Positions 1 to 6,679 of a stretch of 33,016 nt of DNA are shown one piece after another; the first letter of the stretch is position 1; each line of letters begins with the position of its first letter. This DNA comes from Candidatus Methanosuratincola sp. (lineage in GTDB: Archaea; Thermoproteota; Methanomethylicia; Methanomethylicales; Methanomethylicaceae). The DNA is taken from the NCBI GenBank assembly GCA_037478935.1, contig JBBFLR010000012.1:1-33016 (forward strand), read 5' to 3'. The notes beneath the pieces are model-generated. The model made no database searches and had not been told where the DNA came from. It saw only the letters and a program-made list of their open reading frames with translations. The position numbers and the translations under genes are program-made.

Positions 1-200
1 AAGAGAAGAGAGGCCTGCTCTATCTCCTTCGAGGGCAATTGCTCACTTCCAATAGAATATTTCGCAAAGTGCTTAATAAAATATGCTTAAATGCATTTTC
101 TAAAAAGTATATTACTAACTGTAATACAGTTAATTCTTCAAAAACAGCCTACAGCCACTCAGATGAAAAACTGCCGTTTTTAGAAAGATCGAACTTCTAT
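1..200. other. AT-rich leader region, possible 3' end of an upstream gene
   Basis: No gene can be assigned with confidence. In frame 1 of the plus strand, bases 1-90 are open and end in TAA, which could be the last 29 residues of a cut gene. Frame 3 is also open to about base 206, so the reading is ambiguous. From about base 60 the sequence becomes AT-rich, as expected of non-coding DNA. It holds a dyad at 117-131 and one copy of a repeated decamer at 87-96, listed separately. Confidence 0.3.
117..131. promoter_or_regulatory. 15-bp inverted repeat, candidate operator
   Basis: AACTGTAATACAGTT has two perfect 7-base arms around a single central A. It lies about 120 bases upstream of the ABC transporter operon in an AT-rich stretch. 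The decamer TTAAATGCAT also occurs twice nearby, at 87-96 and 203-212, the second copy overlapping the putative TATA box. Binding by a regulator is inference only. Confidence 0.3.
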
Positions 201-210
201 GTTTAAATGC
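201..210 (+). promoter_or_regulatory. Putative TATA box of the ABC exporter operon
   Basis: GTTTAAATGC lies about 45 bases before the ATG at 250. This leaves room for a short leader that carries a GGGAG ribosome-binding element at 236-240. Confidence 0.35.
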
Positions 211-249
211 ATGGTTGCATAACCTATTCCCGGCTGGGAGAAAAGCGCA

Positions 250-1197
250 ATGGCCGACCCCTCAATCGAAGCGGTGGAGCTCACTAAGTGTTACAACTCA
301 TTCTGTGCACTCTCCGATCTGACCCTCCGGATTGAGGGTACAAAGTGTGTAGGATTCTTGGGACCAAACGGAGCCGGCAAGACCACTGCCCTGAAGATAC
401 TCACAGGAATGATCCGCCCAACAAAGGGAAGGGCACTGATCAACGGGGTCGACGTCCAAAAGGACAAGAAGGCAGCGCTCTCGACCTGCGGGGCGTTAAT
501 AGAGACCCCGGAGATCTATCCTGCGCTCTCCGTGAAGGAGGCCCTAATGATGGTTGCAGAGATAAGGGGCATCCCGTCAGCAATACGGAAAGACACGGTA
601 GCTAAGGCAATCGCGGAAGTGAAAATGGAAGAATGGATGGACAGGAAATTCGGTAAACTCTCTAAGGGCATGAAGCAGAGGGTCAACTTGGCTGCGGCAC
701 TCCTTTCTGATCCGATCATAATGCTGCTGGACGAACCTTCTTCAGGACTGGATCCCAGGGGGATGGCGGAGGTAAGGGAGATCGTGAAAGGGCTCAAGAA
801 CAAGAACAGGCTGATATTCATGAGTTCGCACATCCTGAGCGAGGTGACCGAGATCTGCGACGAGATCGCCATACTGGATCACGGCAAGCTGCTGGCGTAC
901 GACACGTTAGAGAGGCTGACCTCCCCATTATTAGAGGGCAATATCAGAGCTTGCGAAGCGCTATTTTCAAAGGATCTGAGTGAAGATGTGTTGAAGGAAA
1001 TAGGATCGATAGATGGTGTTCTCGGTTTGGATTTGGTCGAGTCCAGGAGACTGATCCTGAGGCTCGAGGGTGGGAACGAGGTCCAGGAGCGGGTCTTGGC
1101 CAAGATGGCGGGATTGGGGGTTGGACTCATCGCTTTCAGACCATTATATTCCGCTCTCGAGGAGACTTATCTGAGGCTTGTGAAGGACTCGAGGTGA
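250..1197 (+). CDS. ABC transporter ATP-binding protein (ABC-2 / BcrA type)
   Basis: This is the nucleotide-binding subunit of an ABC-2 exporter, which powers transport by the membrane protein encoded next to it. The Walker A motif GPNGAGKTT is near residues 38-46, the ABC signature LSKGMKQR near 137-144, and Walker B IIMLLDEP followed by SGLDP near 156-169. A switch histidine follows in MSSHILSE. The stretch GALIETPEIYP in the Q-loop region resembles the lantibiotic/bacitracin-protection subfamily. The roughly 90-residue tail after the ATPase core is usual for this group. The ATG at 250 has GGGAG upstream. The stop overlaps the GTG start of the permease, so the two are translationally coupled. 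The substrate cannot be read from sequence. Confidence 0.93.
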   Translation: MADPSIEAVELTKCYNSFCALSDLTLRIEGTKCVGFLGPNGAGKTTALKILTGMIRPTKGRALINGVDVQKDKKAALSTCGALIETPEIYPALSVKEALMMVAEIRGIPSAIRKDTVAKAIAEVKMEEWMDRKFGKLSKGMKQRVNLAAALLSDPIIMLLDEPSSGLDPRGMAEVREIVKGLKNKNRLIFMSSHILSEVTEICDEIAILDHGKLLAYDTLERLTSPLLEGNIRACEALFSKDLSEDVLKEIGSIDGVLGLDLVESRRLILRLEGGNEVQERVLAKMAGLGVGLIAFRPLYSALEETYLRLVKDSR

Positions 1198-2081
1198 TCG
1201 CTAGCATGACTGGAGGAATCAATCGGCCGGGAGAGAGATCGCAGGAGGTAGACACGGCAGGACATCGCATCCCGGGGAGCTTCTCTCAGTTCAAGACTGT
1301 TACAAAGTACGAGCTGATGAATTATCTAAGGACCAGAAGGTTCTACGTGCTGCTGGGAATTACGCTTATAATGAGCGGTCTTTTGACCGCGGTTGTTGCA
1401 ATATACCAGCCCGCGGGCTTCCTCACCTCGCCTCTCGGGTTCTACTCGAGCTGGTGGGGCCTGGCGGTGACATATATCCTGATTCTCTCAGGAATCTTCT
1501 TTGGAGGGGACGCCATATCCGGAGAGTTCCAGAACAAGACGGGTTACTTCCTAGTAGTGAACCCAGTCAAGCGGTCTACGATCTATGCGGGGAAATGGGC
1601 TGGAGCCTTCATCGCCTCGCTTGCCATACTTGGCGTATTTGTCGCAGTCACAGTCGCCAACGGCGTATACTATTTCGGGCTAGACGTGCCTTACCAGTTC
1701 GGTCTTTCTTTGGCCTTCTCTGTACTCTACCTCATCTCAATTCTGGGGGTGACCTTCGTCTTCAGCTCGATATTCAAGAGCAGTTCGATCTCCATACTCG
1801 TAACCGCGATATCCTTCTTTTTTGTATTCTCGCTTACACAGACACTTGTCAGCAGCTTGGCTCAGGTCGAGCCGTGGTTCCTGATAACTTACGGCGCAGA
1901 GATAATCGGGAACGTCCTTAAAGACCCGTACCCGGCCCACGTAGTCACGGTCCAGCTGGGGCGAGTCACATTCACGACTTACAATGCACCGATCCTTAAC
2001 GGCGTTGCAATAATGGCGGGATACTTCGTGGTCTGCGCTGCACTCGGGCTCATCATATTCGAGCGCAGGGATTTTGCCTAG
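1194..2081 (+). CDS. ABC-2 type transporter permease
   Basis: This is the membrane subunit partnering the upstream ATPase. About six hydrophobic segments are visible: FYVLLGITLIMSGLLTAVV, the WGLAVTYILILSGIFFGG stretch, a segment from WAGAFIASLAILG, one from LAFSVLYLISILG, one from SISILVTAISFFFVF, and a final one near GVAIMAGYFVVCAALGLI. Between TM2 and TM3, GDAISGEFQNKTGYFLVVNPVKRS matches the cytoplasmic coupling region of ABC-2 permeases (ISGEf..kT...ll..P.sR). The GTG at 1194 overlaps the ATPase stop as GTGA. An ATG at 1206 is an alternative start and would remove only four residues. Residues 1-30 are hydrophilic and presumably cytoplasmic. Confidence 0.88.
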   Translation: MIASMTGGINRPGERSQEVDTAGHRIPGSFSQFKTVTKYELMNYLRTRRFYVLLGITLIMSGLLTAVVAIYQPAGFLTSPLGFYSSWWGLAVTYILILSGIFFGGDAISGEFQNKTGYFLVVNPVKRSTIYAGKWAGAFIASLAILGVFVAVTVANGVYYFGLDVPYQFGLSLAFSVLYLISILGVTFVFSSIFKSSSISILVTAISFFFVFSLTQTLVSSLAQVEPWFLITYGAEIIGNVLKDPYPAHVVTVQLGRVTFTTYNAPILNGVAIMAGYFVVCAALGLIIFERRDFA

Positions 2082-2128
2082 GCGGGCATTTCAGGTAAAG
2101 CAAGTTCGGAACGGATTGGCACGCACCA

Positions 2129-2143
2129 AGCCCTGAAAGGGCT
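2129..2143. terminator. Small perfect hairpin between convergent genes
   Basis: AGCCCT and AGGGCT form a perfect 6-bp stem around GAA and overlap the stop codon of the minus-strand gene. A wider 7-bp pairing, CGGGCAT at 2083-2089 with ATGCCCG at 2145-2151, encloses it. The position between convergent stops suits transcription end or mRNA 3' stabilisation. There is no T-run, so the terminator call is tentative. Confidence 0.35.
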
Positions 2144-2600
2144 AATGCCCGGGCGATCCTTTTTCAGACATCTCACGGAGATGCCTGATCGTCAGATCCA
2201 GGATTTCCATCGGGTCAAGGGGTTCCCCTTCACCTATGCCGGGGCATTCAGGCTCATAGATTATCACATATGTCCCGGTGTCTGCCAGGCTTACCCTGAT
2301 TGCATCCTGGTCGACCTGAAATCCGCTCTCCAAGAGCTCAGATAGAGGAATTGCTATGAATGGGAACGCCCGGCACAGGATCGGCCTCTCTTTGTAGATG
2401 GTGCACGCATCGCCCTCGAGCAATGAACAGACCAAGCGCCCGTCCCTGAAGGACTTCTTTGTGGTCCTCCACCCCCAGTCAGCGCTGGCGCCGAGGCGGC
2501 GGATTTCCGGATCGCTGAGCATAACGTCCAGCGAGCAGCATCGCGTGCACCTAGTGCACCTGAATTTTGTTGAGGGGGTCAGGAATTTTAGTTCCGCCAT
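2142..2600 (-). CDS. YkgJ-family CxxCxxCC metal-cluster protein
   Basis: The 152-residue protein belongs to the putative zinc- or iron-chelating family often annotated YkgJ/UPF0153. The N-terminal motif FRCTRCTRCC (residues 13-22) supplies CxxCxxCC. Two further cysteines sit in ACTIYKERPILCRAFPF, a spacing typical of the family, and another is in the PECPG loop. The molecular role of the family is not established; a bound cluster is a family-based inference. The ATG at 2600 is well placed, with an AT-rich TATA-like element (2631-2640) about 35 bases upstream. It is transcribed alone, convergent with the ABC permease. Confidence 0.85.
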   Translation of the reverse strand: MAELKFLTPSTKFRCTRCTRCCSLDVMLSDPEIRRLGASADWGWRTTKKSFRDGRLVCSLLEGDACTIYKERPILCRAFPFIAIPLSELLESGFQVDQDAIRVSLADTGTYVIIYEPECPGIGEGEPLDPMEILDLTIRHLREMSEKGSPGH

Positions 2601-2720
2601 ACTAAATGCAATATCCGCAAAGGCAGAAAAAGATATTTTTCAACGTAAATTTGGAAAAAAGGAAAAGCCCAAGAGAAATTGAGGCTCCGTTGGAAAATGG
2701 ATCAATATCTGGATATACGA

Positions 2721-2735
2721 AAAGTTAAAAAAAGA
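2721..2735 (+). promoter_or_regulatory. Putative promoter of tRNA-Gly
   Basis: An A-rich TATA-like element (AAAAGTTAAAAAAAG) is centred about 31 bases before the first base of the tRNA, the usual archaeal spacing. Confidence 0.4.
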
Positions 2736-2758
2736 AAGGCAATCCTTTCAGAGTGAGT

Positions 2759-2855
2759 GCGGCCATAGTCTAGCCTGGTTTAGGACGTCGGCCTTCCATG
2801 GCGTTCTGGCCGGAGAAAGCCCATGACCCGGGTTCAAATCCCGGTGGCCGCACCA
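2759..2855 (+). tRNA. tRNA-Gly (anticodon TCC), intron-containing, CCA encoded
   Basis: The acceptor strands GCGGCCA (2759-2765) and TGGCCGC (2845-2851) pair perfectly, followed by A73 and an encoded CCA. The D-arm runs from GTCT to GGAC. The T-arm is CCGGG-TTCAAAT-CCCGG (2828-2844). The anticodon loop is C-T-TCC-A before an intron at 2799-2817, with A38 after it. After splicing the anticodon stem is TCGGC/GCCCA, which leaves a C28-C42 mismatch. The mature loop CTTCCAA gives anticodon TCC, reading GGA codons. Confidence 0.93.
2799..2817 (+). other. 19-nt tRNA-Gly intron at position 37/38
   Basis: A canonical bulge-helix-bulge is visible. The outer helix is GGC/GCC. The central 4-bp helix is CTTC/GGAG with one G-U pair, between 3-nt bulges CAT and AAA. 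The inner helix is GGC/GCC. Cutting after the second base of each bulge gives this 19-nt intron at the canonical site. Confidence 0.9.
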
Positions 2856-2994
2856 CCACAGCCCCTTGCAGGAAAAGGAGGGGTCAGGTCTCTAATTGAA
2901 GGGGCAAATCGTCCAGCCAAGAAGGCGGCGCATTAGCGGATGATTCTTTACCAATCATGGCGTCGTATTTTATACACTACTGCCCGCACCGAGA

Positions 2995-3996
2995 TCAGCC
3001 AAGACGCATGCCAGAGGTCCGCCCAGGGAGGATTGAGGCAATCATCATCATTACCGGCCCGATTATCACCCCTCCCCAGAACAGGATGCCCAGCACTCCC
3101 AGCGTAAAGAACGTGAACCTCGTTCTAATGGAGGGGCTCCAGCTTTTTGCCTTCCGGAGGGCGAGGGCGCCCAAAAGCACGGGCAGTGCGGCGAAGACAA
3201 GGGTGATCCCGACCTCAGGTCCGAGCTCCACCCACCTTGATGCGTAGGCGATTTGGCTTAATATGGTAGCCCCAGTGCCGATGTAGAGGAGCGAGGCTAC
3301 CGTAATAAGTCCCTTTGGAGGGACCCCCAGCTCCACGGCGCGCATCTTCCAAATAAGGAGTGCCCCGATTGCCACAATTAAAGCCATTGGAGCGAATACA
3401 GTTAGTGGTGACTGCCCGGACCACAAATAGATCTGGAGCTGGCTGACGGGTATCATGATCCATTCGTATGGAGTGAACTCCTCCTTGTACCCAATCGCCA
3501 GGCTGTACGATCCGGGTATCTCGCCGAAAACAGCCAGGTAGTACGTTCCGGTTGCAGGCGTCGGTGAGGAGTACGAGACCACTCTGTGGAAGACACTAGG
3601 TGTGAATCCCTCGTAGGATGCAGTATCGGCAGGAACACCTTCAATAAGGAGTGCGCCTGATCCCGCAGGGACCTCAAAAGGCAAGCCTTCAGGGGGATCC
3701 GGCATCCCTGGCCCGATTATTGCAATGAGCGGAGAGAAACCCCGCTCCTTTGAATCTGGCGAGATCTGCAGTATGAAGTGCAATTGCTCGCCTTCGAGCA
3801 TGTCTAGCCTGTAGAATTGGGCAGATCCGCCCCGAGGGAGGTGTGAGAACACTGCCCAAGACTTGGAGGGGTCGACTATGAGGATTGCTCGGTCAATGCT
3901 ATCGTTCCCTTCTGCGATTATCGGAGAGTGCGCCGAGACTGGGGCGACGGAAAGTGCCAGCAAAATGAATGGGAGCAGAAAATTCCTTAATCGCAT
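2995..3996 (-). CDS. Exported, membrane-anchored protein of unknown function
   Basis: I do not recognise a family. The N-terminus MRLRNFLLPFILLALSVAPV is a signal peptide ending near SAHS. About 165 residues without membrane segments follow, rich in beta-type sequence. They include GGSAQFYRLDMLEGEQLHF and TGTYYLAVFGEIPGSYSLAIG, which resemble the secreted pre-peptidase C-terminal-type folds (SYxL ending); this is a weak impression. The C-terminal 130 residues hold four hydrophobic segments, beginning near LTVFAPMALIVAIGALLIW and ending near GVIIGPVMMMIASIL. The likely arrangement is an outward-facing domain carried by a four-helix anchor. A strong TATA box 29 bases upstream suggests a leaderless transcript. 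It is transcribed alone. Confidence 0.75.
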   Translation of the reverse strand: MRLRNFLLPFILLALSVAPVSAHSPIIAEGNDSIDRAILIVDPSKSWAVFSHLPRGGSAQFYRLDMLEGEQLHFILQISPDSKERGFSPLIAIIGPGMPDPPEGLPFEVPAGSGALLIEGVPADTASYEGFTPSVFHRVVSYSSPTPATGTYYLAVFGEIPGSYSLAIGYKEEFTPYEWIMIPVSQLQIYLWSGQSPLTVFAPMALIVAIGALLIWKMRAVELGVPPKGLITVASLLYIGTGATILSQIAYASRWVELGPEVGITLVFAALPVLLGALALRKAKSWSPSIRTRFTFFTLGVLGILFWGGVIIGPVMMMIASILPGRTSGMRLG

Positions 3997-4017
3997 ATGC
4001 TATTTTAGTCGCCAGGA

Positions 4018-4031
4018 GTTATATTATATTT
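4018..4031 (-). promoter_or_regulatory. TATA box of the exported protein gene, leaderless arrangement
   Basis: On the minus strand the element reads AAATATAATATAAC. Its centre is about 29 bases upstream of the ATG at 3996, which would put the transcription start at or next to the start codon. Confidence 0.55.
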
Positions 4032-4157
4032 CTTGCCCGCACAATGAACCACTACTGCAGTTACGGGAGGTGGGTCGGGAATTTTCACCGGAACCGTCCT
4101 GCCGACTGTTGACTGTTTACTGCCGGAAGTATTTGGAAAAGGGGGGTTGGAGGCGCG

Positions 4158-5432
4158 CTATCTCTTGAAAACGGATTTGCCCGGGTAGACCGCCTCGGCA
4201 CCGATCTCCTCCTCTATGCGCATGAGCTGGTTGTATTTGGATGTCCTCTCCCCGCGGGCCGGCGCTCCTGTCTTTATCTGGCCAGTCCCGAGTCCCACAG
4301 TTATGTCAGCGATATAGTTGTCCTCGGTCTCTCCGGACCTGTGGCTGACGACGACAGAGTAGCGGTTTTCGGTAGCGAAGGCTGCGACATCGATCGCTTC
4401 AGAGAGGGTCCCGATTTGGTTCACCTTGAGAAGGATTGAATTCGCAGCCCCCATCGAGACTCCGCGGCTGAATCGCTTGATGTTGGTCACGAATATGTCA
4501 TCGCCCACCACTTGGACACGCCCCCCAAGCCTCCTTGTAAGCTCCGCGAGGCCATCGTAGTCCTCCTCGTCGAGCGGGTCCTCGAGCGACACTATAGGGT
4601 AGGCATCCAAAAGCTCAGAGTAATAGTCGATGATGCCACTCCGGTCCAGCTTCTTGCCATCGATTGTGTAGACCCCATCCTTGAAGAAGTTAGATGCCGC
4701 AGAGTCCAAGGCGAGCACGACGGCACCTTCATCGTAACCGGAAGAGCTGATCGCCGACATTATCGCGTCCAATGCTTCCTCCGAACGCGAAAGAGGGGGC
4801 GCGAAACCGCCCTCGTCGCCGACGTTTATTGCGGAGGGACCGTACCTTTCTCTGAGGATCCCCTTTAGTGATGCATAGACCTCTGAGCAGATCCGTACCG
4901 CGTCCCTCACCGACCCGGCTCCAACAGGCACCACCATAAACTCCTGAACTGCGAGCCCGTTTCCGGCGTGCTTCCCGCCGTTGATTATGTTCATCATAGG
5001 GACTGGCAGCACCCTCGAGCGCGGGTTCAGGTACCTGTAGAGCGGCACTCGCGACGTGCTGGCGGCAGCACGGGCAACTGCAAGCGATACGCTCAGTATA
5101 GCGTTGGCACCCAGACGCGATTTGTTTTCAGTCCCATCTAGGGCGATCATCCTCCCGTCGATCTCCTTCTGGGACCTGCTGTCCATGCCGATAAGTGCAG
5201 GGGAAATGACCTTGACGACGTTGTTGCAGGCATTGATGACTCCCTTGCCGTGGAACCGCGTTCCACCGTCCCGAAGCTCCACTGCCTCGTGCTTCCCGGT
5301 CGATGCGCCTGAGGGAACAGACGCCCTCCCAAAACCACCCTCTGTGATCACGTCCGTCTCGACGGTCGGGTTGCCCCTCGAATCGAGCACTTCCCTAGAT
5401 CTTATCTCCTTTACGGCATACGGATTCATCAT
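4158..5432 (-). CDS. eno: Enolase (phosphopyruvate hydratase)
   Basis: Enolase interconverts 2-phosphoglycerate and phosphoenolpyruvate in glycolysis and gluconeogenesis in the cytoplasm. The 424 residues match the family length. Visible landmarks are the N-terminal SREVLDSRGNPTVE, the mobile loop SGASTGKHEA, GGKHAGNGLAVQEFM, the metal and acid residues in NVGDEGGFAPPL and LEDPLDEEDY, GDDIF, the catalytic lysine in KVNQIGTLSEA, and SHRSGETED. The gene starts ATGATG; GGAG lies just upstream, and the first ATG (5432) is 3 bases after the upstream stop. It is last in a minus-strand block that begins with replication genes, so its expression is probably tied to that unit. Confidence 0.97.
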   Translation of the reverse strand: MMNPYAVKEIRSREVLDSRGNPTVETDVITEGGFGRASVPSGASTGKHEAVELRDGGTRFHGKGVINACNNVVKVISPALIGMDSRSQKEIDGRMIALDGTENKSRLGANAILSVSLAVARAAASTSRVPLYRYLNPRSRVLPVPMMNIINGGKHAGNGLAVQEFMVVPVGAGSVRDAVRICSEVYASLKGILRERYGPSAINVGDEGGFAPPLSRSEEALDAIMSAISSSGYDEGAVVLALDSAASNFFKDGVYTIDGKKLDRSGIIDYYSELLDAYPIVSLEDPLDEEDYDGLAELTRRLGGRVQVVGDDIFVTNIKRFSRGVSMGAANSILLKVNQIGTLSEAIDVAAFATENRYSVVVSHRSGETEDNYIADITVGLGTGQIKTGAPARGERTSKYNQLMRIEEEIGAEAVYPGKSVFKR

Positions 5433-5435
5433 TGG

Positions 5436-6626
5436 TCACTCCAGAGAATGAAACTCAAGCTCATTTAGAACCCGCTCCCTTATGACGTTTGGGGGCTCCA
5501 CTTCGGCCACTGGGACGCCCTTTTCCACAACCTTCCGCAGCATTGGCTCAAGCGGTACTCTGCAGGACGGGCAATCCCCAAAAGGCGATCCCCAAGGGGT
5601 GACTGCCCATTTGTGGCACCGGGGGCACCTCCAAGCCTGTTTCCGGCCCCCGTACTTGCCCCTCTTTGAGATCGGCTTGCCCTCGACCTCGACCAGGTCG
5701 AGTGAGAAGTCGATTGTTGGGGCGTTTGATACCGATGTCCCTACCCCGAAGCCGTCCACAGGCCCCGCGGCGAGCCTGGAGACCGACGACTCGTTTAGTC
5801 CACCAGACACGTAGATCTTGACGTGCCTGTAGCCCCGGAGGTCCAGCTCCCAGCGCACCTCCCTCACTATCTCGAGGAAATCGCCCCTCCTCGAGCCGGG
5901 CGTATCGAGGCGGACACCGTCAAGCCTCTCTCCGAGGAGCTCCGCTGCCCTGATCGCCTCGAACTTCTCGTCGCACATTGTGTCGACAAGCGCAATCCTT
6001 GGTACTGAGGGGTCGACAACCTCATCGAAGGCGCCCCACGCCGACTCCTGCTTCCCGAACATCAGAATAAGCGGGTGAGGCATGGTACCTGAAGGCGGTA
6101 TCCCGAGGAGCTTGGCGCCCATTACACCAGAGACTCCGTCGAAGCCTCCGATGTACGCAGACCTGTCGAGCATGGGTGAAATTGCAGGATGCATCCGCCT
6201 GATACCGAAGGCGAAGACGGTCTTTCCAGCCGCAGCCTTCTTCACCCTCGCAGCGGCGGTAGCTACGCCCGAAGCCTGGCAGATCAGCCCGACTGTCGCA
6301 GTCTCGACCGAAACGAAGGATCCGTACTTGCCGACGATCGCCATCTCCGGGATCCGGTAACCCCTAATGTCCCTTGGGGGGAAGATCGTCCCCTCGGGCA
6401 ACGAATACACATCAACCGGAATTCCGGAGTAGAGGTTGATCACCTCGTCTAGCCCGCAGAAGACGCCCCACTTCCATCCCTCGGGGAGAGAGCCCACGGT
6501 CACCTCGGCCACGACGTCCTTGTCGACGCCCTTGGCATCCACGATTGACTTAGTCCGGAGGTAGTAGATGTCAGAGGTGAGGCCTGACTTTATCTCCTCG
6601 TCCGTAGCGGTGTTGAAGAGCTTCAA
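5436..6626 (-). CDS. pncB: Nicotinate phosphoribosyltransferase, archaeal type with C-terminal zinc ribbon
   Basis: The enzyme joins nicotinate to PRPP in the salvage route to NAD. The catalytic body carries FNTATDEEIKSGLTSDIY near the start, GSFVSVETA, the phosphate-binding part around GGFDGVSGVMGAKLLG with SGTMPH, DTPGSRRGD, and YVSGGLNESS. The C-terminal 70 residues add CPRC and CPSC pairs, as known for the Thermoplasma-type enzyme. Homologues begin right at the LFNTA block, which supports the TTG at 6626 with GAGG upstream. The alternative GTG at 6683 overlaps the hel308 stop (GTGA) and would add 19 residues. A TATA-like AAAAATATT at 6668-6676 may give extra transcription. Confidence 0.9.
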   Translation of the reverse strand: MKLFNTATDEEIKSGLTSDIYYLRTKSIVDAKGVDKDVVAEVTVGSLPEGWKWGVFCGLDEVINLYSGIPVDVYSLPEGTIFPPRDIRGYRIPEMAIVGKYGSFVSVETATVGLICQASGVATAAARVKKAAAGKTVFAFGIRRMHPAISPMLDRSAYIGGFDGVSGVMGAKLLGIPPSGTMPHPLILMFGKQESAWGAFDEVVDPSVPRIALVDTMCDEKFEAIRAAELLGERLDGVRLDTPGSRRGDFLEIVREVRWELDLRGYRHVKIYVSGGLNESSVSRLAAGPVDGFGVGTSVSNAPTIDFSLDLVEVEGKPISKRGKYGGRKQAWRCPRCHKWAVTPWGSPFGDCPSCRVPLEPMLRKVVEKGVPVAEVEPPNVIRERVLNELEFHSLE

Positions 6627-6679
6627 CAGAATCCCAGCCTCTTTAGATAGTTGACAGATGCAAGTAATATTTTTGATCG

